Origin: UBA2199 sp964628035
GTDB lineage: Bacteria; Acidobacteriota; Aminicenantia; UBA2199
Direction: 5' to 3'
Length of the DNA: 64,000 nucleotides
NCBI GenBank assembly: GCA_964628035.1
Contig: CAZVPI010000011.1
Span: forward strand, 27,196 to 91,195
Shown here: positions 41,412 to 49,006 of the stretch, one piece after another
Position numbering within the stretch: the stretch's first letter is position 1
Layout: each line of letters starts with the position of its first letter
The notes under the pieces: generated by a model
What the model saw: only the letters and a program-made list of their open reading frames with translations
The model's database searches: none
What the model was told of the DNA's origin: nothing
Translations under genes and position numbers: made by a program

Positions 41412-44024
41412 ATGAACGCCAACGAAAGCAAGCACGACGTCGAGACGATGCGGAAGGCCCACAAGCTGCTGAAGGAGTTCACCTACGAGTTGAAGCCGGT
41501 GGTGAAGGGGTACAACGACCGCACCCTGTACATCAATCTCTCCACGCTGGAGATCAAGATCAAGCCGGTCCCCCCGGAGATGAAGAAGAAGTTCATCGGC
41601 GGCAAGGGCTACGACCTCAAGCTGCTGTGGGACGCGGTGAGCGGCGACACGCGCTGGGACAGCCCGGAGAACGAAATCTGCATCGCCACCGGCCCCATCG
41701 CCGGCAACACCAATTACCCCGGCTCGGGCAAATCGCTGGTCACAACCATCTCGCCGCAGACCGGCATCCCCATCGACAGCAACGTCGGCGGCCACTTCGG
41801 CCCCTACCTGAAGTTTTCCGGCTTCGACGCCCTGGAAATCCAGGGAAAGGCCGAGCGGGACGTCATCGTCTACATCGACGGCAACCAGGGCCTGGTGCAG
41901 ATCTTCGAGGCGCCGCTGGAAGCGGTCGACTCGCACGTGGTGGCCGAGCAGCTGCACGAGATGTTCGCCGCCAACGAAAGGGAAAAGCAGCACGTCTCGG
42001 TCGTTTCGGCCGGGCGCGGATCGGAGCACGCCTGGATCGGCTGCCTGAACTTCTCCTACTGGGACAAGCGCCGCCGGCTGCCGCGTTTGAAGCAGGCGGG
42101 CCGCGGCGGCACCGGCACCGTTTTCCGCAACAAGAAGATCAAGGCGCTGGTGGTCAAGTTTTCCGGCCTGACCGGCAAGTCCAACAATCCGGACGACCTG
42201 GAGACGCTGCAGCAGACCGGGCTGAAGCTGCACCGGGAGATCCTGGCCCTCGACGACAAGCAGTGCCACATGCGCACCATCGGCACCGCCCACCTGGTCG
42301 AGATCATGGACGACTACGACCTGCTGCCGACGATGAACTTCCGCTACGGCAGCCATCCCGAGGCCAAGAAGCTCGCCTCCTGGGTCTGGAAGGAACGCTT
42401 CACCCAGAACGTGCCCGACGGCTGCTGGTACGGCTGCACCATGTCCTGCGCCCACGGCGTGGACGACTTCGTGCCGCGCACCGGGCCCTACCAAGGGCAC
42501 AAGGTCCTGGTCGACGGCCCCGAGTACGAGACGGTCGGCGGCTGCGGCTCGAACACGGCCATCTTCGACGCCGACGCCGTGCTGGAAATCAACTTCTACT
42601 GCGACACCTACGGCCTGGACACCATCTCCTTCGGCACGCTGACCGGCTTCATCATGGACTGCTACGAGAACGGCATCCTGAACAAGGAGCGGACCGGCGG
42701 CCTGGAGATGACCTGGGGCAACTGGGAAGCCACCCTGGAGATGATGCACCAGATGGCCCGCGGCGAGGGGTTCGGCCTGATCGCCGGCAAGGGCGTCAAG
42801 TACATGCAGGAGTACTTCGTGAAGGAGTACGGCGCCGACGCCCAGTTCCTGCGCGACATCGGCATGCACGGCAAGGGCCTGGAGCAGTCGGAGTACCAGT
42901 CGAAGGAATCGCTGGCCCAGCAGGGCGGCTACTACATGACCAACAAGGGGCCGCAGCACGACGAGGCCTGGCTGATCTTCATGGACATGGTCAACAACCA
43001 GATCCCCACCTTCGAAATGAAGGCCGAGGCGCTCCACTATTTTCCCATGTTCCGCACCTGGTTCGGCCTGCAGGGTCTGTGCAAGCTTCCCTGGAACGAC
43101 ATCGAGCCGGCCGACAACGCCAGCCAGACCGAGCCCAACAAGGTTCCCGAGCACGTGCAGAACTACGTGGACATCTTCAACGCCATCACCGGCCAAAAAA
43201 TCGACAAGCAGGAGCTGATCCGCCAGTCGGAGCGCGTCTACAACTTCCAGCGCGTGTTCAACCTCAAGATGGGGCACGGCAAGCGCGCCGACGACCGGCC
43301 GCCCTACCGGGCCATGGGCCCGGTGACGGCCGAGGAATACGAGTCGCGCGCCGAGCGCTACGACAAGCAGCTGAAGGAAAAGATGGGCGTGGACCCGGCC
43401 AGCAAGACCGTCGAGGAGAAGATCCGCCTGCACCGCGAGTACCGCGAAAAGCAGTACGAGAGCCTGATCGACGCCGTGTACAAGCGCCGCGGCTGGTCGC
43501 CCGAGGGCGTGCCCACGGTCGAGCACCTGAAGGCGATCGGCATGGACCTGCCCGAGGTCATCGAGCTGGTGCAGAAGCACCTGCCCACGCCGCAGGCCGT
43601 CGCGGCGCCCGCCGCAGCAGCCGCCGCCCGCCCGTCGGCAGCCGAAAAGCCGTTGGCCAAGCCCAAAGGCAAGCCTGCTGCGGCCCTGGGGAAGGCGAAA
43701 AAGGCCGCCCCGGCCAGAAAGGCCAAGCCAAGCAAGAAGGTCCGGCCGGTCAAAAAAGCCAAGCCGGCGAAAAAGAGAAAACCGGCCGCAACAAGACGGA
43801 CCGTCAAGAAAGCCGCACCGATCCGCAAAGCCAGACCGGTCAAAAAGGCTGTCCCGGCCAAGAAAACGAAGCCGTCCAGAAAGGCCCGGCCGGGCAAAAA
43901 GGCCCGCACGGTCACGATCACCAAGGGGATCAAGAAACCCAGGCACGGGAAAAAGGCCGCCCCGGCCGGAAAAGGCAGGCCGGCCAAGAAGGCCATATTG
44001 AAAAAGGCAAAAGGAAGAAGGTAA
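41412..44024 (+). CDS. Tungsten/molybdenum aldehyde:ferredoxin oxidoreductase with a histone-H1-like C-terminal tail
   Basis: An 870-residue protein. The AOR core (about 1-720) contains the N-terminal AOR domain (FIGGKGYDLKLLWDAV; ATGPIAGNTNYPGSGKS) and the cluster cysteines 338, 342 and 346 (CWYGCTMSC). The typical CDTYGLDTIS segment follows. It oxidises aldehydes to acids, or acts on related substrates, with ferredoxin. From about residue 723 it changes to an alanine-rich hinge and then about 11-12 imperfect hexapeptides of the type KKAKPA, very basic, ending KKAKGRR. AOR proteins normally stop near 600-700. The tail's last codons lie in an intergenic purine heptamer repeat. Confidence 0.9.
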   Translation: MNANESKHDVETMRKAHKLLKEFTYELKPVVKGYNDRTLYINLSTLEIKIKPVPPEMKKKFIGGKGYDLKLLWDAVSGDTRWDSPENEICIATGPIAGNTNYPGSGKSLVTTISPQTGIPIDSNVGGHFGPYLKFSGFDALEIQGKAERDVIVYIDGNQGLVQIFEAPLEAVDSHVVAEQLHEMFAANEREKQHVSVVSAGRGSEHAWIGCLNFSYWDKRRRLPRLKQAGRGGTGTVFRNKKIKALVVKFSGLTGKSNNPDDLETLQQTGLKLHREILALDDKQCHMRTIGTAHLVEIMDDYDLLPTMNFRYGSHPEAKKLASWVWKERFTQNVPDGCWYGCTMSCAHGVDDFVPRTGPYQGHKVLVDGPEYETVGGCGSNTAIFDADAVLEINFYCDTYGLDTISFGTLTGFIMDCYENGILNKERTGGLEMTWGNWEATLEMMHQMARGEGFGLIAGKGVKYMQEYFVKEYGADAQFLRDIGMHGKGLEQSEYQSKESLAQQGGYYMTNKGPQHDEAWLIFMDMVNNQIPTFEMKAEALHYFPMFRTWFGLQGLCKLPWNDIEPADNASQTEPNKVPEHVQNYVDIFNAITGQKIDKQELIRQSERVYNFQRVFNLKMGHGKRADDRPPYRAMGPVTAEEYESRAERYDKQLKEKMGVDPASKTVEEKIRLHREYREKQYESLIDAVYKRRGWSPEGVPTVEHLKAIGMDLPEVIELVQKHLPTPQAVAAPAAAAAARPSAAEKPLAKPKGKPAAALGKAKKAAPARKAKPSKKVRPVKKAKPAKKRKPAATRRTVKKAAPIRKARPVKKAVPAKKTKPSRKARPGKKARTVTITKGIKKPRHGKKAAPAGKGRPAKKAILKKAKGRR

Positions 44025-44344
44025 AAGGCAGAAGGAACAATAGAACGCTCCGTGTTCGTGTCAGGATCTTTGTTGGCAACAGCAATTCACGAATTCTGCC
44101 GGCATAAGGATTCCTCGGCTCCCTGCATGCAGCAAGATCGGTTGGCATCACCTTGGCCAAGCCGCTGCCGTTCATTCTCATCACGCATCACGACGGCTTT
44201 CTTTTGCCCGCAACCCTCACCAGCCCTATCACTGCCACGTGCATCTCGTTGATTTCGTCAGTCCGCCGATCTACTTGCAGGCACCATCACGGTCACGGAC
44301 AGATTCCGGTTGACTTTTCGTTTTATATGCATTTATAATGCAGA
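43988..44344 (+). repeat. Purine heptamer tract and gene-free region after AOR
   Basis: Heptamer units AAAAGGC, AAAAGGA, AGAAGGT, AAAAGGC and AGAAGGA run from about 43999 to 44033 and encode the end of AOR plus its stop. About 300 gene-free bases follow, with patches shared with other spacers (CTCCGTGTTCGTGTC; ATCACGGTCACGGAC). The vapB promoter closes the region. Confidence 0.55.
44310..44339 (+). promoter_or_regulatory. Promoter of vapBC with overlapping inverted repeat
   Basis: TTGACT (44310-44315), 18-base spacer, TATAAT (44334-44339). An inverted repeat TGCAT-N5-ATGCA (44328-44342) straddles the -10 and could bind the VapBC complex for autorepression. The leader is only a few bases. Confidence 0.55.
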
Positions 44345-44350
44345 TTGTTG

Positions 44351-44560
44351 ATGCAGATGCGAACGACGCTGAACATCTCCGCCGAGCTGCTGGACGAGAT
44401 CGCCCGGCTCTCGGGGGTACGCTGCAAGACCGAGATCATCGACCGGGCGCTGCGGGAGATGCTGGACCGGCTGAGGCGCCAGAAACTCAAGGGAGCCTGG
44501 GGGAAGATCGCCATCGATCTGGATGTGCGGGAACTCAGGCGGAGAGAACTGGGTGATTGA
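44351..44560 (+). CDS. VapB-type antitoxin
   Basis: A 69-residue protein with MRTTLNISAELLDEIARLSG at the start, typical of ribbon-helix-helix antitoxins, then a basic helix and a C-terminal toxin-binding tail. It should neutralise the PIN toxin encoded downstream and repress the operon. ATG at 44351 or 44357 are both possible; the promoter leaves almost no leader. It overlaps vapC by eight bases. Confidence 0.85.
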   Translation: MQMRTTLNISAELLDEIARLSGVRCKTEIIDRALREMLDRLRRQKLKGAWGKIAIDLDVRELRRRELGD

Positions 44561-44957
44561 ATACCTGGTCGACACCTCGCTGTGGGTCGAATTCCTGCGC
44601 GGGGAGAAGACGGCAATAAGAAAAAGGCTGGAAACGCTTCTCGACGAAAACCGGGCGGTCGTCGCGGGCATCATTTTGGCCGAATTGTTGACCGGGATCA
44701 GAAAGGAAAAGGATCGGCATTTTCTCGAAGAGTGCTTTCTCGGTCTTCCCTGCCTGGAATCCACAACCGAGATGTTTTCCCTGGCGGGGACAATGGGGGC
44801 CTCCCTGCGCAAGAAAGGGATCACCCTGCCGCTCTCCGACCTGCTGGTCGCGGCCCTGGCCAAGAAACATGGCCTGACCGTGCTCACCCTGGACCATCAT
44901 TTCCAAATCCTGGCCCGGCCCCTGGGCGTGCAAATGGAAGTACTGAAGGGGTTTTAG
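44553..44957 (+). CDS. VapC-type PIN-domain ribonuclease toxin
   Basis: A 134-residue PIN nuclease. The metal-binding acidic residues are visible: aspartate in LVDTSLWVEF (near residue 6), glutamate in ILAELLTG (near 42), aspartate in LPLSDLLVAALA (near 97) and aspartate in TLDHHF (near 115). VapC toxins cleave tRNA or rRNA. The start is GTG with GGAGAG upstream. All catalytic residues are present, so the module looks functional. Confidence 0.88.
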   Translation: MIEYLVDTSLWVEFLRGEKTAIRKRLETLLDENRAVVAGIILAELLTGIRKEKDRHFLEECFLGLPCLESTTEMFSLAGTMGASLRKKGITLPLSDLLVAALAKKHGLTVLTLDHHFQILARPLGVQMEVLKGF

Positions 44958-45080
44958 CATGCCATCATCAGCACGATCCCTTTGGGGGAAGACAGGAAAT
45001 GGAAGTCAGCCGTGCTTTGATCAGAAAAGAACAGGGGGTCCATTCAAGAAACGCCCGAAATCCAACCAAAAAGGTGGTCC

Positions 45081-46406
45081 ATGGCCAAAAAGACATTTGT
45101 CCTAGACACCAACGTCATCCTGCACGACCACGAGTGCATCCACAGCTTCGAGGACAACGACGTCGTGCTGCCCATCACGGTCCTGGAGGAGCTGGACCAG
45201 TTCAAGCGCGGCAGCGACCAGATCAACTACAACGCCCGCGAGTTCATCCGCGTGCTGGACGGCCTCTCCGGCGACAAGATCGTCAGGAGCGGCACGCGCA
45301 TCCATCCCAAGGGCGGCAAGATCCGCATCGTCACCGAGCACCTGCAGGAGCCCGAGGTGACGAAGGTCTTCACCGAGAACCGCCCTGACCGCCGCATCCT
45401 CAGCGTCGCCTGCTGGCTGTCGCGCCAGAAGCGCCCGGGGAACGGCCAGGTGGTGCTGGTCTCCAAGGACGTCAACCTGCGCCTGAAGGCCAAGTCGCTG
45501 GCCATCGTGGCCCAGGACTATTTCACCGACCGCGTCCAGGACATCGACCGGCTGTACATGGGCAAGCGCACCGTCCATGGCTTCCCCGGCGAGATGATCA
45601 GCCGCTTTTACCAGGAGGCGGACGGCATCGACCCGGCCCAGGCCGGCATCGGCGACCTGCTGCCGCACGAATACTGCATCCTGAAAAACGGCAGCAAATC
45701 GGTCCTGGCCTACCACAACCCCGAGACGGGGCGGCTGGAGCGCATCGAGAAGAAACCGGCCTTCGGCATCCTGCCGCGCAACGCCGAACAGATCTTCGCG
45801 CTGCACGCCCTCACCCGTCCCGGCGTGCTCCTGGTCACGCTGGCGGGCAAGGCCGGCACCGGCAAGACGCTGCTGGCCCTGGCGGCGGCCCTGGAGACGA
45901 GCCGCCAGTACCGCCAGGTCTACCTGGCCCGGCCCATCATCCCCCTCTCCAACCGCGACATGGGTTTCCTGCCCGGCGACATCGACTCCAAGCTCGACCC
46001 GTTCATGCAGCCCCTGTTCGACAACCTGGCGGTGATCAAGAACCAGTTCAGCGAGAATTCCACCGAGTTCCGGCGCATCCACTCCATGCTGGAGGACAAG
46101 AAACTCTGCATCACCCCCCTTTCCTACATCCGCGGCCGCAGCCTGGAACGCATCTTCTTCATCGTCGACGAGGCGCAGAACCTGACACCGCACGAGGTGA
46201 AGACCATCATCACCCGCGCCGGCGAGGGGACCAAGGTCGTCTTCACCGGCGACCCGCACCAGATCGACACCCCCTACCTCGACGCCCGCTCCAACGGCCT
46301 GACCTACCTGATCCACCGCATGAAGGGGCAGAAGATCTACTCGCACATCACGCTGGAGAAGGGCGAGCGCTCGATGCTGGCCGAGTTGGCCAGTGATTTA
46401 TTATAA
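45081..46406 (+). CDS. PIN-PhoH ATPase (PhoH2-like)
   Basis: A 441-residue fusion of an N-terminal PIN nuclease (VLDTNVILHD at residue 7; VLEELDQFKRG near 36) and a C-terminal PhoH ATPase. The ATPase has Walker A GKAGTGKT (256-263), FIVDEAQN (Walker B) and FTGDPHQID. In mycobacteria such PhoH2 proteins are RNA helicase/ribonucleases linked to toxin-antitoxin biology. AGGTGG lies before the ATG. The gene directly follows a vapBC pair. Confidence 0.9.
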   Translation: MAKKTFVLDTNVILHDHECIHSFEDNDVVLPITVLEELDQFKRGSDQINYNAREFIRVLDGLSGDKIVRSGTRIHPKGGKIRIVTEHLQEPEVTKVFTENRPDRRILSVACWLSRQKRPGNGQVVLVSKDVNLRLKAKSLAIVAQDYFTDRVQDIDRLYMGKRTVHGFPGEMISRFYQEADGIDPAQAGIGDLLPHEYCILKNGSKSVLAYHNPETGRLERIEKKPAFGILPRNAEQIFALHALTRPGVLLVTLAGKAGTGKTLLALAAALETSRQYRQVYLARPIIPLSNRDMGFLPGDIDSKLDPFMQPLFDNLAVIKNQFSENSTEFRRIHSMLEDKKLCITPLSYIRGRSLERIFFIVDEAQNLTPHEVKTIITRAGEGTKVVFTGDPHQIDTPYLDARSNGLTYLIHRMKGQKIYSHITLEKGERSMLAELASDLL

Positions 46407-46563
46407 CGACGCAACGATCTCTAAGTGGTCGTGGTCGTGGTCGCAGCAGACAACAAAAAGGGCCTTCAGGATCATGGCCGTCCACCTTCAATCGTTTTGG
46501 GGAAAGACAGGACGCTTTGCAAAGAATTTTGGGGATTGGAAAAAGGAAGTTCGCTGCGCACTC
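46407..46563. repeat. Gene-free convergent spacer with GTGGTC repeats
   Basis: Three GTGGTC hexamers (about 46426-46443) and a motif TTTTGGGGAAAGACAGGA (46485-46502) that recurs as TTTGGGGGAAGACAGGAA near 44982. No gene seen. Confidence 0.4.
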
Positions 46564-48168
46564 CTAATCCACCACGTCCAGCTGCGTCTCCACCTCCAGC
46601 CTGAGGTCGCACAGCACGTGGATGCTTGTCTTGGCGTGGTTGCAGCTCATGCTCTCGTCGGCGCCGACGAACATCAGGCCGAAGTTCTTGCCCGGCTGCT
46701 TCACCCATTCCTGAACCACGTCGCGCAGCTGCGTGGGGTGGTTGAGGCCGACCTCCGTGCAGGGAATGGAAAAGAGGGTCTTCCCGTCGCCGTCCCAGGC
46801 GGCGGTCAGCTTGTACAGGCGGATGGCCGTCGGGTTGGACCCGGTTTCGCTCCAGGTCAGGCGGGCGCCGGTCACCTTGGCCGTTGCCGGGATCTTGCTC
46901 ACGTTCAGCGCCAGGTGGCTGCGGTAGATCCAGTGGACCTGCCATTCGTCCTCGCAGCGGTTGGTCCAGCCGATGCGGCAGCAGGCGGGCCCGGGATCGG
47001 CGAATTCCAGTCCCTTGGGGTCCATCATGAAGACATCCGAGCTGTCGCGGTGGCTGTGATAGCGCCCCTTGTTGAGGATGACCGGCGTGAACGTGTACGT
47101 GGGGGAAAGCTGGTGCGCATAGGCCGTGACCTTGAAAAGGCCGCTGTCGCCGAACACGGACGGGTGATCGAGCGACTGCAGGCGGACGCGGTACTCGCCC
47201 ACGGGCAGGGCATCGGCGCCGGGGATGTTCCAGTGGTACTCGTCGATGTTCAGCGGCAGCTGCGGCTCGATCACCAGATGCGTGCCGCCGGACGGCTTGA
47301 GCAGCAGCAGCTTGGCCTTCTTGCCCTTGAGGGAATCGGAAAAGGTCCAGGCGATGTCACAGGCGCCGATGCGCTGGCAGGAGTCGCCGGCAACGGGTTT
47401 CTGGACCTTGATCCAGTGCAGGGCGGCGACGGGAGGGGAGAGATCGGGAATGAGGCGGGTCACCACCTGGAAGGTCCCGTCGCTCGCGTCGCTGAAGTCG
47501 CCGCCCATCGTCTGGACGACGATCCGCAGCCCCGTTTTCGGTCCGGTCAGGTCGGGGTGCGGGTCGAGGAGCTCGCCGACCTTCCAGAGGTACTTGCCGT
47601 CCGCTATCGGCACGCTGTTGGCGATGGCCCGGTCGATGCCCTCCCCGGGGAGGCGCAGGCGGATCTTGACGCTGCCGGTGAGCCCGCTGGAGCTCCAGCG
47701 GATCTCTTTCTGGCCTCCCAGCAGCAGCCGCTCGCCACCGTTGGGCTCCTGCACCTGCAGCGAGCCCTGGCCCTGGCCGACGATGCAGAACGGCTGGGAG
47801 CTCATGGCGTTCTCGCCCGTTGCATCCTGCACGCGCACGTTGATGGCATACCCGCAGCCGGCCGCGGCGCTGCCGCCCTGGAGGCTGCCCACCGTCCAGA
47901 CGTAGCCGCCGTGGCCCGCCGTGTACTGGCTGGAGTGGATGGGGACATTGGCGGCGATCTCCCCTTTCTTGACCCCGTTCTGCCAGAGGACGATGCGCAC
48001 CGGCGTGTTGTCGGCATAGCCGCTGAACGTCCAATGGATGTGGGCCTTCTGGCCGACGGTCAGGTTGACGCCGCTGTTGGGCGAGACCAGGGTGATGCCG
48101 GCGGCGGACAGCCCGCCGGCGCAGGCTACGGCCAGCAGCAGGAAGAAAGCTCGTTTCACATCGTTCAT
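46564..48168 (-). CDS. Secreted multi-domain protein: SPNGGE-type domains plus DNRLRE-like module
   Basis: A 534-residue exported protein (signal about 1-22). It holds a Kre9-like domain with VSPNSGVNLTVGQKAHIHW near residue 28, a second with EPNGGERLLLGGQKEIRW near residue 142, a third beta-rich segment (about 255-350) and a C-terminal region (about 360-534). That region resembles DNRLRE modules: SHLALNVSKIPATAKVTGARLTW and VVQEWVKQPGKNFGLMF. It is probably a surface or secreted adhesive protein. It shares domains with the two genes at 38761-40297. GGAGG is upstream. Confidence 0.72.
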   Translation of the reverse strand: MNDVKRAFFLLLAVACAGGLSAAGITLVSPNSGVNLTVGQKAHIHWTFSGYADNTPVRIVLWQNGVKKGEIAANVPIHSSQYTAGHGGYVWTVGSLQGGSAAAGCGYAINVRVQDATGENAMSSQPFCIVGQGQGSLQVQEPNGGERLLLGGQKEIRWSSSGLTGSVKIRLRLPGEGIDRAIANSVPIADGKYLWKVGELLDPHPDLTGPKTGLRIVVQTMGGDFSDASDGTFQVVTRLIPDLSPPVAALHWIKVQKPVAGDSCQRIGACDIAWTFSDSLKGKKAKLLLLKPSGGTHLVIEPQLPLNIDEYHWNIPGADALPVGEYRVRLQSLDHPSVFGDSGLFKVTAYAHQLSPTYTFTPVILNKGRYHSHRDSSDVFMMDPKGLEFADPGPACCRIGWTNRCEDEWQVHWIYRSHLALNVSKIPATAKVTGARLTWSETGSNPTAIRLYKLTAAWDGDGKTLFSIPCTEVGLNHPTQLRDVVQEWVKQPGKNFGLMFVGADESMSCNHAKTSIHVLCDLRLEVETQLDVVD

Positions 48169-48194
48169 GGGCGCCTCCCGTTTATTAAGGTAGT

Positions 48195-48223
48195 GTAATA
48201 GAATTTTTTGGAAATTATCTCAA
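48195..48223 (-). promoter_or_regulatory. Promoter of the secreted DNRLRE/SPNGGE gene
   Basis: Minus strand TTGAGA (48223-48218), 17-base AT-rich spacer, TATTAC (48200-48195). Confidence 0.45.
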
Positions 48224-48258
48224 GAAAAAAATCCTGGAATCACGGATCGCTTTATGCC

Positions 48259-48288
48259 TTGCTAACGCCTGCCGTCTAACGTCTTCTT
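48259..48288 (+). repeat. Heptamer-element copy after sdhB
   Basis: CTTGCTAACGCC followed by TGCCGTC and TAACGTC units, closely matching the copy at 1223-1258. It lies just past the sdhB stop codon. Confidence 0.6.
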
Positions 48289-48996
48289 CTACAGCGAATT
48301 CTCCACCACCTTCAGCTTGAGCCGCGACAGGTACTCGGTGATCTTGATCTTCTTGGGGCAGGCCTCCATGCAGTTGAAGATGGTGTGGCAGCGCCAGACG
48401 CCGTTCTTGTCGTTGACGATCTCCAGGCGCTGGTCGGCGCCGTCGTCGCGGCTGTCGAAGATGAAGCGGTAGGCCTTGAGCAGGGCCGCCGGCCCCAAAT
48501 ATTCGCTGTTGGGCCACGAGCTGGGGCAGGCGGCGCTGCAGGCGGCGCAGAGGATGCACAGCGTCGACTCGCCGATCTGCTCCAGCTCGGCGGGCGTCTG
48601 CTTGAACTCCTTGTCGGGCAGGGGCTTGTCGACGATCAGGTAGGGCTTGATGCGCTTCAGCTTGGCGAAGAAGGGCTCGAGGTCAACGACCAAGTCCTTG
48701 AGGATCCGGAACCCGGAAAGGGGCTCGATGCGGATGCGGTCGCCGAAGCGGTGGATCGGCGTCTCGCAGGCCAGCACGTTGCGGCCGTTGACCTTCATGG
48801 CGCAGGAACCGCAGATCGAGCTGCGGCAGGAGCGGCGGTAGGCCAGGGTGCCGTCGTGCTTCCAGTGGATCTCGTTGAGCACGTCGAGCACGGTCGACTC
48901 GTCGTCGACCGAGACGGCGAACTCCTGCCAGCGGGGTTTCTCGTCCTTTTCCGGCTGGTAGCGCAGAATCTTCACGGTGATGTCGATCTTGGCCAT
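48289..48996 (-). CDS. sdhB: Succinate dehydrogenase/fumarate reductase iron-sulfur subunit
   Basis: A 235-residue subunit. The [2Fe-2S] ligands lie in CRSSICGSCAMKVNG (near residue 57) with a later C in LACETP. The [4Fe-4S] and [3Fe-4S] ligands lie in CILCAACSAACP (near residue 147) and CMEACPK near residue 210. It passes electrons between the flavoprotein and the membrane subunits. It is the last gene of sdhCDAB. Confidence 0.93.
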   Translation of the reverse strand: MAKIDITVKILRYQPEKDEKPRWQEFAVSVDDESTVLDVLNEIHWKHDGTLAYRRSCRSSICGSCAMKVNGRNVLACETPIHRFGDRIRIEPLSGFRILKDLVVDLEPFFAKLKRIKPYLIVDKPLPDKEFKQTPAELEQIGESTLCILCAACSAACPSSWPNSEYLGPAALLKAYRFIFDSRDDGADQRLEIVNDKNGVWRCHTIFNCMEACPKKIKITEYLSRLKLKVVENSL

Positions 48997-49006
48997 GGTG
49001 CTCCTC

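Noticed and set aside
43590..44024. AOR tail as a frameshift artefact
   Set aside because: Amino-acid periodicity (KKAKPA-type hexapeptides) is maintained in the AOR frame to the stop, which a shifted frame would not give.
41045..44107. A 1020-residue frame overlapping ferredoxin and AOR
   Set aside because: Shadow frame; the real genes have all cluster cysteines and family motifs.
43988..44344. CRISPR array in the repeat-rich spacers
   Set aside because: Units are 6-7 bases, contiguous and degenerate, with no equal-length spacers.
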